A stretch of 38,322 bases of DNA, taken from Planococcus sp. ISL-110 (GTDB taxonomy: Bacteria > Bacillota > Bacilli > Bacillales_A > Planococcaceae). Within the stretch, counting starts at the first letter, position 1. Each line of letters starts with the position of its first letter. Below the pieces are notes generated by a model. That model was not told the DNA's origin. It did not search any database and saw nothing but the letters and a program-made list of their open reading frames with translations. Shown piece after piece: positions 1-7,680 of this stretch. The stretch lies in NCBI RefSeq assembly GCF_018613575.1, contig NZ_JAGGPX010000035.1:1-38322 (forward strand). Direction: 5' to 3'. The position numbers and the translations under genes were made by a program.

Positions 1-61
1 CTGTTGGTACCAATAAGGCTAGTGATAGTGGAAGTGCTAAAAGACATTTGTTTAATTTCAT
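1..61 (-). CDS. Secreted protein, N-terminal signal peptide only (runs off left edge)
   Basis: Only the first 20 codons are inside the window. They begin at an ATG at 61 on the minus strand, preceded by a GGGAG ribosome site 8 bases upstream. The peptide starts MKLNKCLLALPLSLALLVPT: a short basic N-terminus followed by a hydrophobic run, typical of a Sec signal peptide. It lies downstream of the ECF sigma / anti-sigma pair in the same orientation but beyond a terminator, so it probably has its own promoter; AT-rich TATAAC motifs lie between 95 and 115. Genes beside SigK/RskA-type pairs often encode fasciclin-like or other exported proteins, but nothing visible here identifies the mature protein. 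Confidence 0.6.
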   Translation of the reverse strand, partial: MKLNKCLLALPLSLALLVPT

Positions 62-161
62 AAAGAATCGCTCCCTTTTTCTTTTTTTTTGGTTATACAG
101 TTATAACGCAAGCGCAAATCATTTAGATCACTTTATTTAAAAAAGAATTCAAATAAAAAAC

Positions 162-194
162 AAAAAAAATAACTGACCGCAAAAGCGGCCAGTT
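162..194 (-). terminator. Intrinsic terminator after the anti-sigma gene
   Basis: A 10-bp hairpin (AACTGGCCGC on the minus strand, 4-base loop, one G-U pair) is followed on the minus strand by ATTTTTTTTG. It overlaps the anti-sigma stop codon and should end the sigma/anti-sigma transcript. Confidence 0.85.
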
Positions 195-912
195 ATATTC
201 CTGCACTCATTACAATTTCACCTTCAGGCAATTCGTTTCCTGTCTCAGGTTCCAGCGTAATGGCAATTGTATCCCATTCGGACAAATTTTCTTCCAGCTG
301 ATAATAGCTTGCGCCTTCACCGTTTGGATTAGGTGAAAATGCACCTGCCGGTATCGGCTGGTCATCCTTGATCAACCATACTTGATAAACCTGTCCGGCA
401 TCCAGTTCAGCCAATTGATTGGCCTGCACGACGAGATTCAGCGAACCTTCTTCTTGTATCATCTCCGCAGTAGCGGTTCCTGCAAATGCTTCACTTGGCT
501 GCAGTTCAATGGATTCGATCGCTGTTTCCGGTGCGTCGTCCTGATCTGACAGTTGCAGGAAAGCATAGGCATTGCCTAACAGTGATGCGAGAAGAACAGC
601 TGCGATAAGTGGCCTCCAGATATTCGGCTTACTTTTCTTTCTGTGCAGCGGTATCGGGGACATCGCTGGATTTAATGCTGCGGGCGGGTTGTTCTGTTCC
701 GGTTTTTCTTCAAACACATTGGACAGGATTCGAGCTTTCATATCTGCCGGCGGTTCCACTGGATCTGCAAGATAAGGGAGCTCGCCTGTAGCTTCTACTA
801 TTTCCTGGCATTCTGTGCATGTTTTCACATGTTCTTCAAATTGCTCGATTTCGTCTTCTGATAGCGTTCCGTTCAGATAATCCACTAAACGGTCACAATC
901 CACGTTAGTCAT
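193..912 (-). CDS. Anti-sigma factor, RskA-like, with zinc-binding N-terminus
   Basis: Predicted membrane-anchored anti-sigma factor that holds its partner ECF sigma factor inactive. The N-terminus has the zinc anti-sigma pattern His-x3-Cys-x2-Cys (about residues 28-35) with an earlier Cys near residue 6. A single membrane segment lies near residues 100-120 (IAAVLLASLLGNAYAFL). The extracytoplasmic half resembles the RskA C-terminal domain, including ...VYQVWLIKDDQPIPAGAF. Two adjacent ATGs exist, at 915 and 912. The AGGGGGGC ribosome site sits only 3 bases from the first and 6 from the second, so I prefer 912 (239 residues). It overlaps the 3' end of the sigma gene, which implies coupled translation. 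The activating signal is not visible. Confidence 0.88.
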   Translation of the reverse strand: MTNVDCDRLVDYLNGTLSEDEIEQFEEHVKTCTECQEIVEATGELPYLADPVEPPADMKARILSNVFEEKPEQNNPPAALNPAMSPIPLHRKKSKPNIWRPLIAAVLLASLLGNAYAFLQLSDQDDAPETAIESIELQPSEAFAGTATAEMIQEEGSLNLVVQANQLAELDAGQVYQVWLIKDDQPIPAGAFSPNPNGEGASYYQLEENLSEWDTIAITLEPETGNELPEGEIVMSAGI

Positions 913-1471
913 CATAAGCCCCCCTTTCCTGCATCCCGTGCAGCGATGTTTTTAACTTTTTCAATGCCAGACGTATTCGGCTCTTGACAGTTCCCAGTGG
1001 GATATCACACATGTCTGCAATCGTTTCATGGGTATGTCCTTTAAAATAGAACAAGTCGATCATCTTCTGCTGTTCGGTCGAAAGACGCTGAACAGCCGTT
1101 TCAATCTGCTCCTGCTTTTCCTGCCATTCTACCTGTACGTCTACAGGCGTGTCATTGCTGGCCATTTGGGCAGCTTCTTCAATCGGCACGGTTGGTTTTT
1201 TGCGTTTTCGTATCAAATCGATGGCTGTATTCTGCGCCATCCTGAAAAGCCAGGAAGTAAATTTCCCCTTACTTTCATCGTATACCCCTTTGCCGCGCCA
1301 GATCTTGATGAATACTTCCTGCAGCGCCTCTTCCGCCAGTTCACGATCTTCCAGCATCTTGTATAGGAATGAAAAAAGGATTTTTTCGTAGCGGTCATAT
1401 AATTGTTCCAATGCGGCTTTGTCCTGTTCACTGATCCGCAAGTATAAGCTTGTATCGGTACTTTTTTCCAT
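905..1471 (-). CDS. RNA polymerase ECF sigma factor (sigma-70 family, SigK-like)
   Basis: 188 residues, the usual ECF length. Region 2 covers about residues 22-92 (YDRYEKILFSFLYKML ... SWLFRMAQNTAIDLIRKRKK). Region 4, with its helix-turn-helix, covers about 130-178 (LFYFKGHTHETIADMCDIPL, then GTVKSRIRLALKKLK). No region 3 is present, as expected. The ATG at 1471 has AAGGAG 7 bases upstream. The gene is followed at once, with overlap, by an RskA-like anti-sigma gene, so the two form a regulatory unit. In known SigK/RskA pairs the sigma factor activates its own operon and nearby exported proteins; that role here is inferred from family and order. Confidence 0.93.
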   Translation of the reverse strand: MEKSTDTSLYLRISEQDKAALEQLYDRYEKILFSFLYKMLEDRELAEEALQEVFIKIWRGKGVYDESKGKFTSWLFRMAQNTAIDLIRKRKKPTVPIEEAAQMASNDTPVDVQVEWQEKQEQIETAVQRLSTEQQKMIDLFYFKGHTHETIADMCDIPLGTVKSRIRLALKKLKTSLHGMQERGAYDD

Positions 1472-1806
1472 CCCCTGTCTCCTTTATTACATATTTCGTA
1501 TTTCTACCTTACTATACTTCCCGCTACAGGAAAATCTTTTCTTTTGTAGATTGTCTTAACATTAATTGGACTTGTTAGTTTGAAAACCGATGTTCCGCAA
1601 AACAACTGCCACAGGCGTCTTCGCTGTTTTTCTCCATGCCGGCGCAGCCACTGCCTGGTTTGAACGGTGTATGAAAAGATGATTCTTAAGTTCAACTCAT
1701 ATAGTAAGTCCTTTGCCAGCGTTATTCTGTCCAAAACGGCTAAAAACCCCTGGCGGCTATTTCTTTCATTTCCCTTACACACACTACGTAAAATCCAAGC
1801 AATTAG
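1472..1806. other. Non-coding stretch between divergent genes
   Basis: About 335 bases between the sigma-factor gene and the promoter of the rightward reductase gene. Open frames here have no ribosome site and resemble no family I know. The part near 1500-1560 should hold the sigma-factor promoter, but I cannot assign its boxes confidently. Confidence 0.4.
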
Positions 1807-1836
1807 TTCACTTTTCCGGAAAAATCGGATTATACT
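1807..1836 (+). promoter_or_regulatory. Candidate sigma-A promoter for the NAD(P)-binding protein
   Basis: TTCACT at 1807-1812 and TATACT at 1831-1836 are separated by 18 bases, 36 bases before the start codon. The -35 box matches the consensus imperfectly. Confidence 0.5.
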
Positions 1837-1871
1837 TAAGAAGAGATAACAGAGTGACTGGAGGGATCCTT

Positions 1872-2735
1872 ATGCTTTATAACATCACCGCTGCTACGGG
1901 AAATCTTGGCGTCAAAATTGTGGAAGAGGCTTTAAAATATATCGAACCCAATAATCTGGTGCTGACTGTGCGGAATCCCGATAAAGCTGCTCATTTCAAG
2001 CAAATGGGCATTGGGATAAAACAAGCAAATTACCGCTCTGAACAAGCACTCACTGCCGCTTTCAGCGGCTCAGACATCCTCATTTACATCCCTAGCCTGA
2101 CTTTCCCGAGTGTTGCTCGGATCATGGAGTTTGAAAATGCCATTGTCGCAGCTGAAAAAACAGGCATCAAGCAGTTTATTTTTATCGGCTTCATGGCGGA
2201 TCATGGCAATAATCCCTTTAAGATGAGCCCTTTTTTCGGTTATGTCCAGCGCCGGCTAGCTTCAGGAACCGTTCCATACACCTATATCCGGAACGGCATG
2301 TATTCCGATCCCTTGCCGCCTTATCTTCCAGAATTGGCCCGGTGGGGAAAAATTCTTTATCCTGTGGCGGATCAGAAGATTTCTTTCATCTCCAGAAAAG
2401 ATCTGGCAAAAGCCATTGTGCAGATTGCCATTAAAGAAAGTCTGCACGGCAAGGAGTACACCTTAACCGGCCCTAAAGCCTGGTCGATGGCTGAACTTGC
2501 CGAATTGATGAGCCGAATCAGCGGTTCGTCCATCATCTACGACCCACTGACCACCGAACAGTTCGCAGAGCTCTACGATGAACCAAAAGGCTTTGGACCA
2601 GTGCTTGTCTCGTTGTATGAAGCTGCGGCTAAGGGGTTGATGGGAGAAGTCACGGAGGATTTCGAACGCATCACTGGAGAAAAAGCAGAAGATCTTTCTA
2701 TTTATATGGAGCGTGAATATCGGGGTTTGTCTTAA
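1872..2735 (+). CDS. NAD(P)-binding oxidoreductase, NmrA / QOR2-like atypical SDR
   Basis: 287 residues. The N-terminus MLYNITAATGNLGVKIV contains the dinucleotide-binding loop of atypical short-chain dehydrogenases (GxxGxxG-like, residues 6-13). The NmrA-like middle reads DILIYIPSLTF ... IKQFIFIGFMADHG, and the C-terminal half matches the sugar-epimerase-like fold of QOR2-type quinone reductases (SFISRKDLAKAIVQIAIKES, YTLTGPKAWSMAELAELM). The frame stays open further upstream, but the ATG at 1872 has GGAGGG just before it and starts exactly at the Rossmann strand. It is a single gene between its own promoter and a terminator. Family members are NAD(P)H-dependent quinone reductases or redox sensors; the substrate cannot be read from sequence. 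Confidence 0.85.
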   Translation: MLYNITAATGNLGVKIVEEALKYIEPNNLVLTVRNPDKAAHFKQMGIGIKQANYRSEQALTAAFSGSDILIYIPSLTFPSVARIMEFENAIVAAEKTGIKQFIFIGFMADHGNNPFKMSPFFGYVQRRLASGTVPYTYIRNGMYSDPLPPYLPELARWGKILYPVADQKISFISRKDLAKAIVQIAIKESLHGKEYTLTGPKAWSMAELAELMSRISGSSIIYDPLTTEQFAELYDEPKGFGPVLVSLYEAAAKGLMGEVTEDFERITGEKAEDLSIYMEREYRGLS

Positions 2736-2741
2736 TCCCAT

Positions 2742-2777
2742 AAAAAAACCGAAAAGCCCTATGGCCTTTCGGTTTTT
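2742..2777. terminator. Bidirectional intrinsic terminator
   Basis: A 15-bp stem with one mismatch (AAAAACCGAAA... paired with ...TTTCGGTTTTT) lies between the converging reductase gene and hsp20. It has A-runs on one side and T-runs on the other, so it can serve both strands. Confidence 0.9.
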
Positions 2778-2795
2778 CAACTTCACGATACAAAG

Positions 2796-3227
2796 CTACT
2801 CGATCTTAATCTGATGTCCTTCATCTTTTTGCTTTTCCTCTTTCGATTTAGGCACTTGCAGCATCAATACGCCGTCTTTGAAAGAACCGGATATGTGGTT
2901 CTGGTCTACTTCACCAACATAGAAGCTGCGTTTGAATGAGCCATATGAACGTTCTTTCCGGATATAATGGCCATCATTTTCTGTCACTTCTTTGTTTTCT
3001 TCTTTCTTGCCTTGAAGCTGAAGATAGCCGTCCTTGTACTCTACCGAAATGTCTTCTTTTGCGAATCCTGGAATATCCACTTCAACTTCATAATGATCAT
3101 CGGCATCTTTGATGTCCACTTGAGGATAATTGGCTTCTTTGAAAAAGCGGTCAAAAACATTCATTTCAAAGTCGCTGTCAAAAAGGTTTGGGAAAAAATC
3201 CTCCTGTTTTCTTGGTAAAAGTCTCAT
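2796..3227 (-). CDS. Small heat-shock protein, Hsp20 / alpha-crystallin family
   Basis: 143 residues, standard for Hsp20. ATP-independent holdase chaperone that forms oligomers and binds unfolding proteins in the cytoplasm. The alpha-crystallin domain runs from about residue 38 (PQVDIKDADDHYEVEVDIPG) to about 130, with the closing beta-strand region GSFKDGVLMLQVPKSKEEK. A short N-terminal arm and a charged C-terminal tail ending HQIKIE carry the I-x-I motif used for oligomer packing. The ATG at 3227 has GAGGAG about 10 bases upstream; an in-frame TTG two codons earlier is too close to that site. A consensus promoter lies about 155 bases upstream, leaving an unusually long leader. Confidence 0.95.
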   Translation of the reverse strand: MRLLPRKQEDFFPNLFDSDFEMNVFDRFFKEANYPQVDIKDADDHYEVEVDIPGFAKEDISVEYKDGYLQLQGKKEENKEVTENDGHYIRKERSYGSFKRSFYVGEVDQNHISGSFKDGVLMLQVPKSKEEKQKDEGHQIKIE

Positions 3228-3380
3228 TTTCAAAACTCTCCTCTCAGGCTACTTTTCAGTTGAAATTCACTTTAACTTTTTACCAGAAATTCACTGTAAG
3301 ACAAGCTCGTACAATTGGCGCCCATCCCTCCTCCGTCTATCTGTCATCAATCGAGCGCACCAGCCCTCTTCCTATTAATA

Positions 3381-3408
3381 ATTATAGAAAGTATTATTTT
3401 TTTGTCAA
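3381..3408 (-). promoter_or_regulatory. Sigma-A promoter of the hsp20 gene
   Basis: On the minus strand a perfect TTGACA (3403-3408) and a perfect TATAAT (3381-3386) are separated by 16 bases. Transcription should begin near 3374, giving a leader of about 145 nt. I see no CIRCE (TTAGCACTC-N9-GAGTGCTAA) element. Confidence 0.85.
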
Positions 3409-3475
3409 CACATATATTCTGAATTAAGTGTTAATAAAGAAAACATTTTTAAAAAAACAAGCATCCTGCAATTAT

Positions 3476-3671
3476 CTAGTGTTTAGGCTCTAAAAATCTT
3501 CCGGTATAGGAAAGCTTATTTGCGGCAATTTTTTGATGTCGTTCGACAAAAGGTTCATCAAGAATACACAGCGTTTTTGTTTTGGAATTCTTGTTCAATT
3601 CTTTAGGCAGCTTTAAGCGCTGCTTCACTGCCGGACAGGCTGGTCAGCATCTGCCCCATTTCAATCGGGTC
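3476..3671 (-). pseudogene. Decayed C-terminal remnant of a UvrA-family ATPase
   Basis: Reading the minus strand from 3671, one frame gives DPIEMGQMLTSLSGSEAALK, which resembles the UvrA signature region (LGQ..TTLSGGEAQR.KLA). After a one-base frame change the next frame gives KELNKNSKTKTLCILDEP, matching the UvrA Walker B segment (ELxKxSxxKTLYILDEPTTGLH). It then jumps to IAANKLSYTGRFLEPKH and a stop, matching the extreme UvrA C-terminus (SYTGxFLKP). So a frameshift and an internal deletion of the usual Walker B to C-terminus stretch are visible, and the rest of the gene is gone. It is not functional. Whether the source was uvrA itself or a UvrA-like resistance paralogue is unknown. Confidence 0.75.
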
Positions 3672-3776
3672 CACGGGCTAGTCGAAGTAAGAAGACAGGT
3701 GTACTTTGCCTGGCTTTTTACAGGATCCGCGCCCAAAGTGGCAGCCACAGTGAATAGTTTAACAAGAAGTCCATGT

Positions 3777-4370
3777 TCAAAAAGGATTGCGGCATTCAAT
3801 TGTTAAAAAGAGCCCGCCATAATGGGAAGTGACTTTCTGTATGTCCCAACCTGAATTTTTCAACAGACCAAGGGTATTCCGGTTTAAATGGCAGCCATCA
3901 CAAAGTTTTTTCCAAATCGGCGTCAATGCCTCCTGGGTTTTCCCCATCATTTTTTGATCCATCTTGACGTGTTCAAACAAAAGAAGCTTGGCCCCCGGCT
4001 TGCTGACCCTTCGTATTTCCTGAAGGGCACGCTCTGGTTCCGGGATGGTACAAAAAACCAAGGTCGCGACTACACTGTCAAAACTGTTATCGGCAAACGG
4101 AAGCTGTTCCGCTTTTGCCTGATAAAGATGAATGGGAATTCGGGATTTTTTGATGCGCTTGACTCCCTGCTTGCCCATTGCCGGATTGGGTTCAATGGCA
4201 TCAACCCGCTCGACATTTCGGTAGTAGCGAAAGTTCGCGCCTGTACCAAAACCGATTTCCAAAACCTTTCCTTGTGCTTTACGGACAAGATCAGCACGAA
4301 TCTTCTCAAAACGCGTTTTTTCCAGCGGCTTCATTGCCACATCGTATATATGGGGTAACCATCCAGCCAA
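3777..4370 (-). CDS. Class I SAM-dependent methyltransferase
   Basis: 197 residues. Motif I, the SAM-binding glycine loop, reads VLEIGFGTGANFRYY (about residues 36-50). It is followed by an acidic residue at the end of strand 2 (VDAIEPNPAM), then FDSVVATLVFCTIPEPERAL (motif IV/V) and KPGAKLLLFEHV (motif VI). This is the UbiE/Methyltransf_11 arrangement seen in small phospholipid or generic methyltransferases. I chose the TTG at 4370: AGGAG lies 10 bases upstream and the next in-frame ATG would remove the conserved lead-in. The UvrA remnant lies downstream on the same strand. The substrate is unknown. Confidence 0.85.
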   Translation of the reverse strand: MAGWLPHIYDVAMKPLEKTRFEKIRADLVRKAQGKVLEIGFGTGANFRYYRNVERVDAIEPNPAMGKQGVKRIKKSRIPIHLYQAKAEQLPFADNSFDSVVATLVFCTIPEPERALQEIRRVSKPGAKLLLFEHVKMDQKMMGKTQEALTPIWKKLCDGCHLNRNTLGLLKNSGWDIQKVTSHYGGLFLTIECRNPF

Positions 4371-4509
4371 TGTTCATCAGCTCCTGTTCTCTATTTTTCT
4401 GTTTGTTGTAGAATTCGACTCTGCTTTCCCAATGTCCTTTTTGGCAATAGAAAAACAGCTGCAGGGATCCGCTTGGAGCGATTTCTTCGGCCCTTCTCAA
4501 ACACAAAAT

Positions 4510-4539
4510 GACGGCAACCCCACTGGTGAGGCTGCCGTC
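4510..4539 (-). terminator. Probable terminator after the aldehyde dehydrogenase gene
   Basis: A hairpin with GACGGCAGCC / GGTTGCCGTC arms (one G-U pair) is followed on the minus strand by ATTTTGTGTTT. The U-tract is interrupted. Confidence 0.65.
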
Positions 4540-4550
4540 GCATCGTTCTT

Positions 4551-6023
4551 TTAGTTTTTTGTATTATTAACGAATGGTCCGTACTCGCGGCGTTGATGCT
4601 GAACCGATAACCATTTTAAGGTAGTGAATTCTTCCAGCACCCATTCGCCGTTAAAGCGGCCAAGGCCGGAATCTTTTTCGCCGCCAAACGGCATATGTGC
4701 CTCGTCATTGACCGGCTGGTCGTTGACATGGATCATGCCCGTATGGATTTGATGCGCAATGTTCGTCCCATGCTCGATGTTCGCCGAATGGACCGCTCCG
4801 CTCAAACCGAACGGATAAAAGTTCGCCATTTCAACCACTTCCTCATCGCTGCTGAATGGAATCAAGATCGCTACGGGACCAAAGATTTCATTTTCAGCAA
4901 GCGGCATGCTGTTGCTAACACCTGTCAATACAGTGGGTTCCAACACATTGCCGTCTGCTTTTCCGCCAAGGCGAACTTTCGCCCCCTGTTCAACGGTTGC
5001 TTCGATGTCTTTCAGGATCCGGTCTACTTGATCGCGATTGATCAGCGGTCCAACCTGAGTATCCTGCTCTGCTGGGTTGCCAAACTTCAGCTTGCCGGCG
5101 CGGGCGATAAACTGCTCGGCGAACTCATCGTAAATGTCCTCGTGAACAAAAATACGATTGATAGACATGCAAATCTGGCCCTGATGATAGAACTTGCCGA
5201 ACAATGCAGAATCGACTGCCTGATCGACATCGGCATCTTTCAACACGATAAAGTTGTTGTTGCCGCCAAGCTCTAATGCCGTTTTCTTCAAAGCGCCACC
5301 GGCAAGTTCCCCGATGCGTTTTCCGACAGGGGTAGAACCGGTAAAGGAAATCAGGCGCGGTGTTGGATGCGTGACGATGTCATCGCCAATTTCTGAGCCG
5401 CGTCCGACTACTACGTTTAACAGCCCTTTAGGCAATCCAGCCGCTTCAAAAATGCTGGCAAACAGCAATCCGCCGGTTACCGGGGTGTCCGTTGCCGGCT
5501 TGATGACCACGGCATTGCCAGTCGCAAGTGCCGGGGCGATGGAACGGATTGCCAAATGCAAGGGAAAGTTCCACGGGCTGATGATGCCGATAACGCCTAA
5601 CGCATTGCGGTAGACACGATTTTCTTTGCCCGCTTGCTGCGAAGGAAGAATCTTGCCTTCCATGCGATATGGGAATGTTGCGGCCTCTTTCAGAATGTTG
5701 ATCGACGCACCGAACTCGACTGTCGCTTTGATGACGGTACTCCCCGCTTCTTTGACGAGCCAGTCAATGATCAGTTCTTTATTTTCCTGCATGACTTCCA
5801 ATGCTTTTTCAATGACTGCCCGCTTGTTCTGCGGCAGTTCTTTTGCCCATGCCACCTGTGCTTCGGCCGCAGCTTTATAAGCAGCGTCCAAATCGGTTTT
5901 ATCGGCGGCTTGAGTTGTTGCCAACTCTTCTCCCGTGAACGGATTGGTATTTTTCATTTGGCTGTCACTTGAACCCTGGATCCACTCACCATTTATATAA
6001 ATTTTTGAAAAATCGGTTTTCAT
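4551..6023 (-). CDS. NAD(P)-dependent aldehyde dehydrogenase (aromatic/aliphatic type, YfmT/AldX-like)
   Basis: 490 residues, full length for the superfamily. Oxidises an aldehyde to the acid. Visible hallmarks are ISPWNFPLHLA (cofactor-binding loop), FTGSTPVGKRI, catalytic Glu251 in LELGGNN, the nucleophile Cys285 in GQICMS, EIFGPVA (cofactor-binding Glu) and the C-terminal PFGGEKDSGLGRFNG. Overall it looks most like benzaldehyde/vanillin dehydrogenases of Bacillus, judged from memory. An ATG at 6038 also exists, but GGAG lies 9 bases before the ATG at 6023, so I use that. It lies 27 bases downstream of the short-chain dehydrogenase stop and shares its transcript, which suggests an alcohol-to-aldehyde-to-acid pair. 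Confidence 0.93.
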   Translation of the reverse strand: MKTDFSKIYINGEWIQGSSDSQMKNTNPFTGEELATTQAADKTDLDAAYKAAAEAQVAWAKELPQNKRAVIEKALEVMQENKELIIDWLVKEAGSTVIKATVEFGASINILKEAATFPYRMEGKILPSQQAGKENRVYRNALGVIGIISPWNFPLHLAIRSIAPALATGNAVVIKPATDTPVTGGLLFASIFEAAGLPKGLLNVVVGRGSEIGDDIVTHPTPRLISFTGSTPVGKRIGELAGGALKKTALELGGNNNFIVLKDADVDQAVDSALFGKFYHQGQICMSINRIFVHEDIYDEFAEQFIARAGKLKFGNPAEQDTQVGPLINRDQVDRILKDIEATVEQGAKVRLGGKADGNVLEPTVLTGVSNSMPLAENEIFGPVAILIPFSSDEEVVEMANFYPFGLSGAVHSANIEHGTNIAHQIHTGMIHVNDQPVNDEAHMPFGGEKDSGLGRFNGEWVLEEFTTLKWLSVQHQRREYGPFVNNTKN

Positions 6024-6050
6024 TTCTATCGTCTCCATTCTTTTTTTGAT

Positions 6051-6788
6051 TTATGCCTGTTGTCTAGGACGTATCAGAATCTCATTGACGTCCACATGGG
6101 CAGGTTGTTCCACAGCATAAGCGATTGCATTGGCAATGTCCTGTGCTTCGAGCGGCTTCATTGAACCTCTATTTTTAAGAGAAGCCAGCACATCTTCGTC
6201 TGTGATCGTGCTGGTCAGTTCTGTTTCAACGGCACCTGGTGAAACAATGGTCACACGGATTTCATGCGATGGATCGATTTCCTGTCGCAAGCCATCGGAA
6301 ATAGCGCGGACAGCGTATTTGGTGCCGCTGTATACTGCACTTCCTTTAAATACCATATGGCCCGCCACTGATGACACATTCAAAACATGGCCGAACTTCT
6401 GTTTTTCCATGATCGGCAACACTGCAGCGATGCCATAAAGAACGCCCTTAATATTGACATCGATCATTTTGTCCCATTCATCTATTTTTAATTTGTTCAT
6501 GAAGGATAAAGGCATCAACCCGGCATTATTGACCAGTACATCGATCTGCCCGAATTTTTCCAGCGCTTCCGCTGCCAATGCCTTCATTTCATCTGCCGAT
6601 GTTACATCTGTCACTTTATACTCTGCCGTACCTCCAGCAGCTTCAATTTCTTTTTTTAACTCGACCAATCTGTCTTCGCGCCTTGCAGCAAGAAGAACTT
6701 GATACCCTTTAGAAGCCAATTCTTTTGCAGTTGCTTGGCCAATTCCGCTGCTGGCACCTGTTATGATTGCTGTTTTGCCTTTTGCCAT
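6051..6788 (-). CDS. Short-chain dehydrogenase/reductase (classical SDR)
   Basis: 245 residues. A Rossmann N-terminus with TGASSGIG (residues 10-17), NNAG at 87-90, Ser139/140, and the catalytic Tyr153 and Lys157 in YSGTK. This is the classical NADP-preferring SDR layout, supported by two arginines after strand 2 (AARRED). The ATG at 6788 has GGAG about 10 bases upstream. It is the first gene of an operon with the aldehyde dehydrogenase and faces a divergent TetR regulator. It resembles YdfG-like 3-hydroxy-acid or alcohol dehydrogenases, so an alcohol oxidised before the aldehyde step is a reasonable guess. The actual substrate is unknown. Confidence 0.92.
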   Translation of the reverse strand: MAKGKTAIITGASSGIGQATAKELASKGYQVLLAARREDRLVELKKEIEAAGGTAEYKVTDVTSADEMKALAAEALEKFGQIDVLVNNAGLMPLSFMNKLKIDEWDKMIDVNIKGVLYGIAAVLPIMEKQKFGHVLNVSSVAGHMVFKGSAVYSGTKYAVRAISDGLRQEIDPSHEIRVTIVSPGAVETELTSTITDEDVLASLKNRGSMKPLEAQDIANAIAYAVEQPAHVDVNEILIRPRQQA

Positions 6789-6813
6789 ATCAATTCATCT
6801 CCATTTTTACATT

Positions 6814-6841
6814 TTAGACATTTTCTTGAAAAACAGTCTAA
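6814..6841. promoter_or_regulatory. Candidate TetR operator between SDR-ALDH operon and its divergent regulator
   Basis: A 28-bp imperfect palindrome with perfect outer arms TTAGAC / GTCTAA, 10 of 14 positions paired. It begins 1 base downstream of the TATAAT (minus strand, 6843-6848) that I take as the -10 box of the SDR operon, so a bound repressor would block transcription start. Confidence 0.55.
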
Positions 6842-6842
6842 C

Positions 6843-6848
6843 ATTATA
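6843..6848 (-). promoter_or_regulatory. -10 box of the SDR-ALDH operon promoter
   Basis: Perfect TATAAT on the minus strand, 55 bases before the SDR start codon. No good -35 box lies at 17-18 bases; a TTGAGG sits about 20 bases upstream. Confidence 0.5.
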
Positions 6849-6932
6849 TGCATCTTAACTCTTTACCCCCTCAAGCTGTCCATTCAAACAACTCGGTTTA
6901 AAATCGGGAATCTCCGTCCACCTTTCTTGTGT

Positions 6933-6938
6933 TATAAT
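6933..6938 (+). promoter_or_regulatory. -10 box of the divergent tetR gene
   Basis: Perfect TATAAT on the plus strand, 23 bases before the regulator's start codon. The -35 region is weak. Confidence 0.5.
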
Positions 6939-6961
6939 TTTCACAAGATGGGGGTGTTTAT

Positions 6962-7624
6962 ATGCGGAAAATTTCACCAGAGGAACGGCGAATCATGCGC
7001 CGCTCCTATGCTGAGAAGATTATGGAGACTGTTCGCACAAAGGGGTTTATCACTTTGACGATTCAGGATTTAGCCCGTTTAATGGGAATCAGCAGGGCTT
7101 CCTTATATAATTTTTTCGCATCAAAAGAAGACATCATCCTGGAAGTAACGGAGATTTACATCGATTACCTGAAAAAAACCAACCAATTCATCAACAATCC
7201 CCGCTTTTCTTATGTCCAGCGCCTGCCAACCGTTTTTGAGCAATCCGCTTTTTCGGCAGTCTACACTTCGGAGATTTATTTAAATGAATTGAAATCTACC
7301 TGTCCTGATCTTTATAGCCGGAAGTTGGAACTGGCGAATGAGCGGATCGCCACGCTTCATTCTTTTTATAAAAATGGCATCATTGATGGCGATTTCAATC
7401 CACTTAACCCCTCACTGATTGTTGCTCAAGACGAAGCCGCTTTACGAAAAATCTTGAATTCTTCGTTTTTGGTTGATGAAGGACTAACATTGGAAGATAG
7501 CATGTACGGCTATTACGAAATCATGAAATACCGTACCTTTACAGCTGCTTCTATGAAGAAAGGACAAGATCCTTACATCAAAAATGTGGTAGAAGTCATC
7601 GTCAGCCAGTTGACGAAAATTTAG
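6962..7624 (+). CDS. TetR/AcrR family transcriptional regulator
   Basis: 220 residues. The N-terminal helix-turn-helix covers about residues 18-62 (IMETVRTKGFITLTIQDLAR, then LMGISRASLYNFFASKEDII), with the usual tyrosine-phenylalanine recognition helix. The rest is an all-helical ligand-binding domain I cannot place in a named subgroup. The ATG at 6962 follows a GGGGGTG ribosome site. Its divergent placement, with a palindrome between, makes it the likely repressor of the SDR-ALDH operon, released by the pathway substrate or a related aldehyde. That role is inferred from position. Confidence 0.9.
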   Translation: MRKISPEERRIMRRSYAEKIMETVRTKGFITLTIQDLARLMGISRASLYNFFASKEDIILEVTEIYIDYLKKTNQFINNPRFSYVQRLPTVFEQSAFSAVYTSEIYLNELKSTCPDLYSRKLELANERIATLHSFYKNGIIDGDFNPLNPSLIVAQDEAALRKILNSSFLVDEGLTLEDSMYGYYEIMKYRTFTAASMKKGQDPYIKNVVEVIVSQLTKI

Positions 7625-7680
7625 GGGGCCTTGCATCAAAAGGGTTGAGTCGATTCCAGAGTTCAAGCTAGAGGACCGAA

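Noticed and set aside
1504..1782. Minus-strand open frame upstream of the ECF sigma gene
   Set aside because: No ribosome site, no recognisable motif, and it covers the region expected to hold the sigma-gene promoter.
3234..3420. CIRCE or CtsR-type heat-shock operator near hsp20
   Set aside because: I searched the promoter region by eye and found no TTAGCACTC-N9-GAGTGCTAA and no clear CtsR heptad repeat.
4306..4506. Minus-strand open frame spanning the start of the 3777-4370 methyltransferase
   Set aside because: Its second half is the methyltransferase gene in another frame, and its TTG start lies at the foot of a terminator with no ribosome site.
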